Shown piece after piece: positions 1 to 5,285 of a DNA stretch of 5,285 bases (the stretch's first letter is position 1; the number at the start of each line of letters is the position of its first letter). The stretch comes from SIG644 sp045614625 (GTDB lineage: Bacteria > Bacillota > Clostridia > Oscillospirales > CAG-272), in contig JAZLDE010000167.1 of NCBI GenBank assembly GCA_045614625.1, positions 1 to 5,285 on the forward strand, given 5' to 3'. The position numbers and the translations under genes are program-made. The notes beneath the pieces were generated by a model. The model was given only the letters and a program-made list of their open reading frames with translations. It was not told the DNA's origin and did not search any database.

Positions 1-444
1 GGCGGATACTGGATCTTCCAGACCAAGGGTGATAACAACACGCTCGAGGACCCGTTGACGGTACACGAATCCGAGGTCGTTTCTCAGTATAAGTTCCGCA
101 TTCCCGGTATCGGTAAGGTGTTTAACTACCTGCAGACCTCGACGGGATTCTTGCTTGTTGTTGTGCTGCCTGTGTTTATCTTCTTTATCTATCATCTGGT
201 ACAGTTCTTCCGCGTGCTGTTTGAGTATCAGAACGTCAAGAACCGCATCAAGTATGAGCAGGAGCGCGGCCGCACCGAGGATCTAATCGCCGCTCACGCC
301 AAGGCTGAAGCTGTACGTGAAGCAGAGCGCGCCAAGATGGAGGCCGAGATCCGCGAGCAGTTGCGTGCCGAAATGATGGCCGAAATGGCTGCCAAGGAGT
401 CATCGGCCGAGCCAACGGAGCAATCTGAGGGTAACAACGAATAA
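1..444 (+). CDS. SipW/Sec11-type (S26B) signal peptidase I, C-terminal part, 5' truncated
   Basis: The frame is open from base 1, so the gene begins upstream; 147 residues are visible before TAA at 442-444. Visible residues 7-13 (QTKGDNN) match the conserved KGD(A/N)N box of ER/SipW-type signal peptidases, whose Asp (visible residue 11) is part of the active site. The catalytic Ser and His would lie upstream. Next comes a FRIPGIGKV segment typical of the end of the extracytoplasmic domain, then a membrane helix at about residues 49-74. These enzymes remove signal peptides on the outer face of the membrane, and SipW types process TasA/CalY-like proteins; such a candidate lies at 4021. Unusual is a tail of about 70 residues after the last helix, rich in Glu, Ala, Arg and Lys, probably helical and cytoplasmic. 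A TTG at 55 could be read as a start but lies inside the conserved domain. Family assignment is fairly sure; substrate is inferred. Confidence 0.85.
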   Translation, partial: GGYWIFQTKGDNNTLEDPLTVHESEVVSQYKFRIPGIGKVFNYLQTSTGFLLVVVLPVFIFFIYHLVQFFRVLFEYQNVKNRIKYEQERGRTEDLIAAHAKAEAVREAERAKMEAEIREQLRAEMMAEMAAKESSAEPTEQSEGNNE

Positions 445-464
445 CGCATCACGCAGTATTCGTT
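436..464. repeat. 8-bp inverted repeat spanning the stop codon of the signal peptidase gene
   Basis: AACGAATA at 436-443 is perfectly complemented by TATTCGTT at 457-464, with 13 bases between. Two further G-C pairs (446/454 and 447/453) could form inside a small internal loop. The transcript could fold into a hairpin over the stop codon. The nearest T run (479-483) is about 15 bases past the stem, so it is not a classical Rho-independent terminator. It could be a weak attenuator or RNA-processing site, or chance. Confidence 0.3.
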
Positions 465-488
465 TGACTATTTCTTAATTTTTCAGAC

Positions 489-494
489 AAGGAG
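489..494 (+). promoter_or_regulatory. Ribosome binding site of the McrB-like NTPase gene
   Basis: AAGGAG lies 5 bases before the ATG at 500 and fixes that start. The 55-base gap before the gene shows no convincing promoter: a TTGACT at 464-469 has no -10 box at the right distance. Confidence 0.8.
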
Positions 495-499
495 TCATC

Positions 500-2104
500 A
501 TGGATAACTTTTTACGTTATTTTTTCCAGGACATGGGAAACGTGTTCCGAGCGTTGGTCGAGCTGATCGTTGCCATCGGAAACTTTTTGAATTATCTTTT
601 GAATTTCCCCATGCGCATGGACATCATCAAACAGTATAACGAGGAGTTTTCTACGCTGGAGTGGATCCTGATGCTCATTGTCAATCTGATCCTCTTGGCA
701 CTGATCGGTTTGATGATCTACGGAATCGTTAAGCTGTGCAAAAAGCTGTTCCGCTTCCGTATTTCGCCTAAAAAGTACGATGAACTGGTCAAGCAGGTCA
801 GACAGCTGCAGCGCGATCTGATTCGTGCCAACTATGAAAAAGACAAGCTGCTTGCGATGCGCGTTGCCGAATTCAGCGGCGATAGCAGCGTATTGCAGGA
901 CTTCGGCGAGCTTGACGAAGAGCAGAGCGAAGAGCAAGAGGAGGACGAGAGCACTGAGGTCGAGGCTTATGTGGCCAACGAAAACCGCAACACGCGCTAT
1001 TCGCCTTGTGTGGATCCATCAACCAGCCGCTTCTTCCGCTTGACTGCCGTCGATAACTTCTACAAGACGCAGTACGTCGAGCCTGCATATGACAGCGAGA
1101 TCACGCTTGCCGAATTTTGCGAGCGCTTCCGCAACTATGCCGCGTCGCAGCTGCATCTGTACTACGATCTTGACATGATGCGCTATTTTATCGCATCGCT
1201 TGGAACGGCAAGAATTATCATTTTGCAGGGTATTTCGGGTACGGGTAAAACGAGTTTGCCGTACGCGTTCGGTAGATTCGTACAGAAAGATACGACTGTC
1301 GTGTCCGTTCAGCCGTCCTGGCGTGAGCGTACCGAGCTTTACGGTTATTTCAACGAATTTACAAAGAAATATTCCGAAACCGACTTCTTGCGTGCTATCT
1401 ACGAGAGTAACTACTATCGCGATCCGCACATGGTTATCCTCGACGAGATGAACATCGCGCGTGTTGAGTATTACTTTGCGGAAATGCTGTCCATCCTCGA
1501 GATGCCTCGTCAGGATGAATGGAAGGTGGACATTGTAACTGCTGTTTGGGATAACGACCCCTGCTTGATCGGCAAGGGAACCGTTCAGATTCCCAACAAC
1601 GTGTGGTTTGTCGGTACCATCAACAACGACGACTCGACCTTTGCCGTTGCGGATAAGGTCTACGACCGTGCGATCCCGATCGACCTGGACAGCCGTGCGG
1701 ATGCCTTTGAATGTGAAGACACTCCGCCCATCTATATTTCGACCGATCATCTCAACCGTCTGTTCGACGAAGCAAAAGAGAAGTATCCCATCTCGCAGGA
1801 AATGCTGGATAAGCTGGACGAGGTCAACGCTTACGTGATCAAGACCTTCCGTCTTGCGTTCGGTAACCGTATTATGAAGCAGATCAAGGACTACGTACCT
1901 TGCTTTATTGCTTGTGGTGGTACGGAAATTCAGGCAGTTGACTTTATTGTGGCCAAGAAGGTGCTTCGTAAATTCGAGTCGTTGAGCATCGGCTTTATGA
2001 AGGATGAGCTGACGCGCTTCAGCAACTTCCTGGATAAGACGTTCGGTAAGAACACGATGGCTATTTGTAAGGAATACATTGACCGTCTGAAGCGAATGAA
2101 TTGA
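500..2104 (+). CDS. Membrane-anchored AAA+ NTPase, McrB-like group
   Basis: 534 residues. A hydrophobic or amphipathic helix at about 16-36 and a clear membrane helix at about 55-79 are followed by basic residues (KLCKKLFRFR), which places the rest in the cytoplasm. Then come a short predicted coiled coil (about 88-122), an acidic linker (about 135-156) and the NTPase. Visible motifs are Walker A GISGTGKT (244-251, Lys250), an SWRERTELYGYFN segment typical of McrB-like proteins (273-285), Walker B VILDEMN (312-318, Asp315/Glu316), the sensor region GTINNDDST (372-380), KVYDRA (386-391, Arg390 a candidate arginine finger) and FGNRIMKQI (454-462, Arg457 sensor-2-like). The motor looks intact. 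McrB-family proteins form hexamers that hydrolyse GTP or ATP and are stimulated by an McrC-type partner, and the next gene looks like one. No N-terminal DNA- or RNA-binding domain is recognisable; the membrane region takes its place. Substrate and nucleotide preference are unknown. Confidence 0.85.
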   Translation: MDNFLRYFFQDMGNVFRALVELIVAIGNFLNYLLNFPMRMDIIKQYNEEFSTLEWILMLIVNLILLALIGLMIYGIVKLCKKLFRFRISPKKYDELVKQVRQLQRDLIRANYEKDKLLAMRVAEFSGDSSVLQDFGELDEEQSEEQEEDESTEVEAYVANENRNTRYSPCVDPSTSRFFRLTAVDNFYKTQYVEPAYDSEITLAEFCERFRNYAASQLHLYYDLDMMRYFIASLGTARIIILQGISGTGKTSLPYAFGRFVQKDTTVVSVQPSWRERTELYGYFNEFTKKYSETDFLRAIYESNYYRDPHMVILDEMNIARVEYYFAEMLSILEMPRQDEWKVDIVTAVWDNDPCLIGKGTVQIPNNVWFVGTINNDDSTFAVADKVYDRAIPIDLDSRADAFECEDTPPIYISTDHLNRLFDEAKEKYPISQEMLDKLDEVNAYVIKTFRLAFGNRIMKQIKDYVPCFIACGGTEIQAVDFIVAKKVLRKFESLSIGFMKDELTRFSNFLDKTFGKNTMAICKEYIDRLKRMN

Positions 2105-2124
2105 CGTTGTATTAAGAAAAAAAG

Positions 2125-2132
2125 AAAGGAGG
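2125..2132 (+). promoter_or_regulatory. Perfect Shine-Dalgarno site of the DUF2357/McrC-like gene
   Basis: AAAGGAGG, fully complementary to the usual 16S rRNA 3' end, lies 7 bases before the ATG at 2140. It follows an A-rich stretch in the 35-base gap after the NTPase gene, suggesting strong translation of this gene relative to its neighbours. Confidence 0.8.
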
Positions 2133-2139
2133 GCTCGCC

Positions 2140-3999
2140 ATGGCGAACTCGGAGGAAAATAAGCAGACCAACGAAGCGTTGGAGTTGATCGACCCCGTGT
2201 ATCAAAAATACGTGAAGAGCGTGATCCGTGCGCTCGGCAGCTCTCAGTTTTACGAATATTTTATGGAGTCGCTCGCAAGTGCCCATAACGAGATCCAATT
2301 CTCTAACCGCAGAATGGAAAAGCTCGTGGATACCAAATGGGTGGATGCGATTGAGAAGACGCTGCCTGCGTTTCAAAATATCATTGCGGCGCCTCGACGT
2401 GTCATCCGCGAGGATGAATTGATCGTTGACGTGGCCAACGCCAAAAAATCCAACAGTGACGTTGTTCGCCATTTGGCGACGCACTCCATGTATGTGGAGA
2501 ACTATGAGGAAGACTCGGGCGACGTTCGTCCCAACAAGCTGATGCAGAAATACCGCGAGGACTCAATCAGTATGGTTTACGAAAACAAGCTGGTGTTTAC
2601 CACGCTGGAAATGGCGTTTCAGTTTGTCAAGATCCGCTATGACGCCTTGTTTGAGGCCATGGGCGAGGAGTTCGGTGCCAAGCTTAAGGTTACTTCTGAT
2701 ATGGAAAGCTCGGTCGAGACGGTTCACATGGATATGTTCTTGCATATCCGCGACATTGACGACGCGATGCAGACAGATGATAAAAACCGTGAGATCTTTG
2801 ATCGTATTTCACGCTTGTATCGTGTGTTGGGCATGGAAATGAGCAGCCATTTTGCCAAGCATATGGCGAAATTTCCTCGTATCAAGGGCGCGGTGACCAA
2901 GACAAATGTTTTGAAGAAAAATAAGAGCTATCATGCGGTCATGGAGCTGTTTGAGTTTTTGAAAGGCTATGACAGCATTGGCTATACCATTAAGGTCATT
3001 GAGCAAAATCCCGTGGTCAATGAGACGCTGGAGCGCGATATTTATCACAACATTTTGTTCAACTATCTGGTGCTCAAGGGATATCTGGAGCGCGACAAGG
3101 ACAGACGCCTGCCCGCGCCGCTCAAGCAGAAGAAGAGAACTCTCAAGCCCAAGTTTATCAAGGAAATCATCGAGGAGCTGACGGAGGATTACGACCTGCC
3201 CGACGTAGAGATCCGCAAGGTGCTGATCGAAGAGCTGACAAAGGAACAGCTCATGCGTGAGGAGGAGGCCGAGCGCCGCCGTCTGGTTGCCGAGCAAGAG
3301 AAAAAGAAGAAAGAAGAGGCCGAGCGCATTCAGCGTGAAAAGGAAGCCGAAAAAGAACGGCTGCGTCAGGAGCGTGAGGCAGAGAAGGAACGCAAACGAC
3401 AGGAAAAAGAAGCCGAGCAGGCAAGACTTCTGGTCGAGCGCATGGAGCGCGAGCAGGAGGAACGCCGCCGCAGCGGACTGTTCATGCGCGAGATCGAATT
3501 TTTCCGTTCTCGACTCAGCCGGCGTTTGGAGGATAGAGAAGACCAGGCAGAGGAGCAGGCAGAAGCAATGCAGGACTTTGCCGATGCCGTTCAGCTTCTG
3601 GATGAAGCGGAACGCTTGAAGAAGGAAGAGCTGGAGCGTGAAAAGCAACGCCGCCGCGATGAGCGCGAGCGTCAGCAGCGCGAAGAACAGCTGGCTCGCG
3701 AAAAAGCGTTGCGCGAAGAGCGGGAGCGTCAGGAGCAAGAGCGTCTGGCGCGAATTGCCGAGGAAGAGCGTCAGCTCAAGGAAGCGCAGGAACAGCAGGA
3801 GAGAGAGAGACAAGAACAGTACGAAAGAGATATGGCTGCGATTGCCGTCTATTCCAAGCTGCTACAGGACTGGAGCGACAGCTTGCCTGCTCGCTTGAAG
3901 TTGCGTGAGCAGGAGATCGCGCGTCAACGCCGCGAGGCTGAGATCCGCGAGCAGGAGAGACAAAAGAGATTGCAGGCACGAAAGGGTGCATCCAACTAA
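2140..3999 (+). CDS. DUF2357/McrC-like protein with long charged helical C-terminal arm, no nuclease seen
   Basis: 619 residues, without signal peptide or membrane helix, so probably cytoplasmic. Residues about 75-278 resemble the DUF2357 region of McrC-type partners of McrB-like NTPases. The telling stretches are AAPRRVIREDELIVDVANAK (83-102), SDVVRHLATHSMYVENY (106-122), the YENKLVFTTL box (147-156; relatives read YENRF) and FPRIKGAVTKTNVLKKN (245-261). This assignment is from pattern memory. Related proteins continue into a PD-(D/E)xK nuclease; I find no credible D...E-x-K catalytic set here. Instead residues about 366-443 and 485-566 are almost pure Glu/Arg/Lys/Gln/Ala, separated by a more hydrophobic segment (446-482, including GLFMREIEFFRSRL), with a hydrophobic break at 567-586 and a final charged helix to 612. 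These could be coiled coils or stable single helices. The gene follows the McrB-like NTPase by 35 bases, so the product may cap or stimulate that hexamer. Confidence 0.7.
   Translation: MANSEENKQTNEALELIDPVYQKYVKSVIRALGSSQFYEYFMESLASAHNEIQFSNRRMEKLVDTKWVDAIEKTLPAFQNIIAAPRRVIREDELIVDVANAKKSNSDVVRHLATHSMYVENYEEDSGDVRPNKLMQKYREDSISMVYENKLVFTTLEMAFQFVKIRYDALFEAMGEEFGAKLKVTSDMESSVETVHMDMFLHIRDIDDAMQTDDKNREIFDRISRLYRVLGMEMSSHFAKHMAKFPRIKGAVTKTNVLKKNKSYHAVMELFEFLKGYDSIGYTIKVIEQNPVVNETLERDIYHNILFNYLVLKGYLERDKDRRLPAPLKQKKRTLKPKFIKEIIEELTEDYDLPDVEIRKVLIEELTKEQLMREEEAERRRLVAEQEKKKKEEAERIQREKEAEKERLRQEREAEKERKRQEKEAEQARLLVERMEREQEERRRSGLFMREIEFFRSRLSRRLEDREDQAEEQAEAMQDFADAVQLLDEAERLKKEELEREKQRRRDERERQQREEQLAREKALREERERQEQERLARIAEEERQLKEAQEQQERERQEQYERDMAAIAVYSKLLQDWSDSLPARLKLREQEIARQRREAEIREQERQKRLQARKGASN
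3337..3435 (+). repeat. Three tandem 11-residue (hendecad) units in the charged arm
   Basis: Residues 400-410 (EKEAEKERLRQ), 411-421 (EREAEKERKRQ) and 422-432 (EKEAEQARLLV) are in phase at 11 residues, or 33 bases. The first two units agree at 9 of 11 residues; the third diverges after its sixth. Codons differ between units (for example GCC, GCA, GCC for the shared Ala), so this is not a recent DNA duplication but a selected or old protein period. Eleven residues make three full helical turns, fitting a straight helical rod. Confidence 0.65.
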
Positions 4000-4006
4000 A
4001 CTGATC

Positions 4007-4012
4007 AGGGAG
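4007..4012 (+). promoter_or_regulatory. Ribosome binding site of the TasA/CalY-like protein gene
   Basis: AGGGAG lies 8 bases before the ATG at 4021. The next in-frame ATG (4033) would be 20 bases away and would lose the MNKK start of the signal peptide, so 4021 is preferred. The gap from the preceding stop codon is only 21 bases and holds no terminator. Confidence 0.7.
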
Positions 4013-4020
4013 ATCGTTAA

Positions 4021-4107
4021 ATGAATAAAAAAATGATTCGCAAGCTTGTGGCTGCGATCATGGCGTTAACGTTGACGGTCGTTATGGTGGTTACGGTTTC
4101 GTACGCT
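4021..4107 (+). other. Predicted signal peptide coding segment, cleavage after Ala29
   Basis: Basic n-region MNKKMIRK, hydrophobic core LVAAIMALTLTVVMVVTV (residues 9-26), then SYA at 27-29. Small residues at -3 and -1 (Ser, Ala) fit signal peptidase I. The aromatic Trp at +1 is like the Phe or Tyr seen after the cut in SipW substrates. No lipobox Cys is present, so it is not a lipoprotein. Confidence 0.65.
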
Positions 4108-5285
4108 TGGATGACCTTGTCGGCTGCTCCCGTTGCCGAAGGGATACAAATCACAATCGGAGGCGGAAACACCATTTTGATTGCCGCCGATTACGCCGTC
4201 GTCTCAGATGGTGAAACGTACCACTATCCCGGACATTTCAGCTCGTCGCTGAATTTTACCAAGCTTCAACAATATGATTATCTCAAATCAATGGCGCCGC
4301 TGACGCCCGTTTCGACGGCAGACGGCATTCATTGGTTTATCCCCGAGTATTACGACTATAACGACGCCGAAGTGATAAACGGTACGGCAAGCGTCGGCCA
4401 GCTCAAGCCCATTGAGGATTTTCAACTGGATGACGATATGCAGTATGCCAACGTGCCTAAAACGGAAAACAAGGGTGGCAACTACGTTTATCTGGACTTT
4501 TGGGTCGTTTCCCCCGCGTCCGATTATAATCTCCGCGTATCGCGCGGCGATGAGAACGGTGGCAGCTTTGTCTTGGAGCTGATGTCTCCCGAAGGAGATG
4601 AGGACGGAAATTATACCATTGTTTCCACCGCGGGCAATGCCGCGGCCTCCGCACGTATCGGCTTTTTGGTCGATGATATGCCCGTCGTGGACGATACCAT
4701 GCGGTATTATCAATCGAGCTTGATGTATTCTTCTAATTACACAAGATTCAAAGGAAATTATCGTGATCCGCAGGATTCGTATTGGTATACCGAGGGTTAT
4801 CGCTTTACCATCTATGAACCCAATGGCGACTTGCATCCCAACGGTACGAATGGCACCTACGAGGTGACGCAGCCGATCGGCTGGGACGGCGACAAGCCGC
4901 AGCTTGCGGATATCCGCAGCCAGCTGACGGTTCAGCTGACCAATGCCTGGAAAAACGGCAGCGGACTCAATGAAGTCGCGTTTGAACAGATTTTTGCTAC
5001 CTGGAAAGCAGGTAAGAATCTGGAAAACATGACGACGGCGGAAATCAAGGCTGCTTTTTACGGCGAGTATTTGCAGTATCAGGTCATGCCGTACGTAAAT
5101 AAAGGTAGCTTCGTTCAGACGACGTCGGCGCTGTATGCTTACGGCGAAACCGTCGGGGCGGAGCAGCTGGCCGGCTTGAATCAGGCGGGCGCTACCGATG
5201 ACGTTATCATTGTTAAACTGGAGAAAAACGTTCCCCAGCGGATTCGAATGTTTATTTGGCTGGAAGGACAGGATATTGATTGTAC
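4021..5285 (+). CDS. TasA/CalY-like exported protein, probable SipW-type substrate, 3' truncated
   Basis: Open to the window edge: 421 complete codons, no stop. The N-terminus (MNKKMIRK, then a hydrophobic core to about residue 27 and SYAWMTLSAAPVAEG) is a signal peptide. The SYA-WM junction followed by a short spacer and a Gly-rich strand start (ITIGGG, 44-49) resembles SipW-dependent proteins, where cleavage falls before an aromatic residue; the probable site is after Ala29. The mature part is acidic and rich in Asn, Gly, Tyr and Thr. Residues 154-172 (NYVYLDFWVVSP onward) and 211-217 (ARIGFLV) look like beta strands of this group, and IWLEGQDIDC (412-421) is a motif I associate with the C-terminal strand of such proteins, so the stop is probably not far off. 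TasA/CalY relatives form matrix fibres or surface proteins. It is likely cut by the signal peptidase at 1-444. Family membership is moderately sure; fibre formation is a guess. Confidence 0.75.
   Translation, partial: MNKKMIRKLVAAIMALTLTVVMVVTVSYAWMTLSAAPVAEGIQITIGGGNTILIAADYAVVSDGETYHYPGHFSSSLNFTKLQQYDYLKSMAPLTPVSTADGIHWFIPEYYDYNDAEVINGTASVGQLKPIEDFQLDDDMQYANVPKTENKGGNYVYLDFWVVSPASDYNLRVSRGDENGGSFVLELMSPEGDEDGNYTIVSTAGNAAASARIGFLVDDMPVVDDTMRYYQSSLMYSSNYTRFKGNYRDPQDSYWYTEGYRFTIYEPNGDLHPNGTNGTYEVTQPIGWDGDKPQLADIRSQLTVQLTNAWKNGSGLNEVAFEQIFATWKAGKNLENMTTAEIKAAFYGEYLQYQVMPYVNKGSFVQTTSALYAYGETVGAEQLAGLNQAGATDDVIIVKLEKNVPQRIRMFIWLEGQDIDC

Noticed and set aside
55..444. Separate small gene starting at TTG 55
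   Set aside because: The same frame is open to base 1 and encodes the conserved KGDNN box upstream of the TTG, so this is an internal codon of a larger signal peptidase. No ribosome binding site precedes it.
464..492. Promoter with TTGACT as -35 box before the NTPase gene
   Set aside because: At 17 bases downstream the sequence is ACAAGG, not a -10 box, and it overlaps the ribosome binding site.
1019..1750. Minus-strand open frame of 243 codons opposite the AAA+ domain
   Set aside because: The plus strand encodes intact Walker A, Walker B and sensor motifs here; the antisense product has no family features.
3193..3225. Possible PD-(D/E)xK remnant around DLPDVEIRK (residues 352-360)
   Set aside because: Spacing and surrounding strands do not fit the nuclease core: it lies in a short linker just before the charged helix, and the Lys position reads Arg.
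2809..3813. Long minus-strand open frame (334 codons) opposite the charged arm
   Set aside because: It is the mirror of Glu/Arg/Lys/Gln codons, giving Leu/Phe-rich low-complexity protein. It lacks any recognisable domain and overlaps a well-supported gene with a perfect ribosome binding site.
3235..3999. TolA-like or cell-envelope spanning protein, suggested by the charged Ala/Glu/Lys helix
   Set aside because: There is no membrane helix or signal peptide in the protein, and its N-terminal half matches DUF2357-like patterns. The similarity is compositional only.
4288..4836. Minus-strand open frame of 182 codons opposite the exported protein
   Set aside because: Shadow of the plus-strand gene, which has a signal peptide and a ribosome binding site and stays open to the window edge.
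1..5285. CRISPR array, tRNA, insertion sequence or prophage feature
   Set aside because: No spaced direct repeats, tRNA-like cloverleaf, transposase or integrase motifs were seen. The only direct repetition is degenerate coding sequence in the charged arm.

Overview
The window looks like part of a single co-directional gene cluster from a Gram-positive bacterium, most likely an uncultured member of the Clostridia. This rests on three things: the SipW-type signal peptidase with a TasA/CalY-like secreted protein, the strong AAGGAG-type ribosome binding sites (including a perfect AAAGGAGG), and coding sequence of roughly even GC content. The taxonomic call is an inference. No RNA gene, mobile element or CRISPR array is visible.

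Four genes, all on the plus strand, fill the window with gaps of only 55, 35 and 21 bases, so they are probably co-transcribed. (1) Positions 1-444 hold the C-terminal part of a SipW/Sec11-type (S26B) signal peptidase: the KGDNN catalytic box, a closing membrane helix and an unusual charged helical tail. (2) Positions 500-2104 encode a membrane-anchored AAA+ NTPase of the McrB-like group, with one or two N-terminal membrane helices and complete Walker A, Walker B and sensor motifs. (3) Positions 2140-3999 encode a protein whose first half resembles the DUF2357/McrC-type partner of McrB-like NTPases. Where related proteins carry a PD-(D/E)xK nuclease, this one has about 250 residues of Glu/Arg/Lys/Gln-rich helix. 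(4) Positions 4021 to the window end encode an exported protein with a TasA/CalY-like, SipW-dependent type of signal peptide. The window ends in its IWLEGQD motif, probably near its C-terminus.

The arrangement is the interesting part. A dedicated signal peptidase and its likely substrate flank an McrBC-like pair that seems to have lost its nuclease and gained a membrane anchor and long helical arms. My working hypothesis is a membrane-bound AAA+ machine on the cytoplasmic face of the membrane. It would be linked through coiled-coil or single-helix arms to export, processing or assembly of a TasA-like surface protein. A defence role related to coiled-coil McrBC systems remains the main alternative. 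Both are inferences from domain content and gene order.
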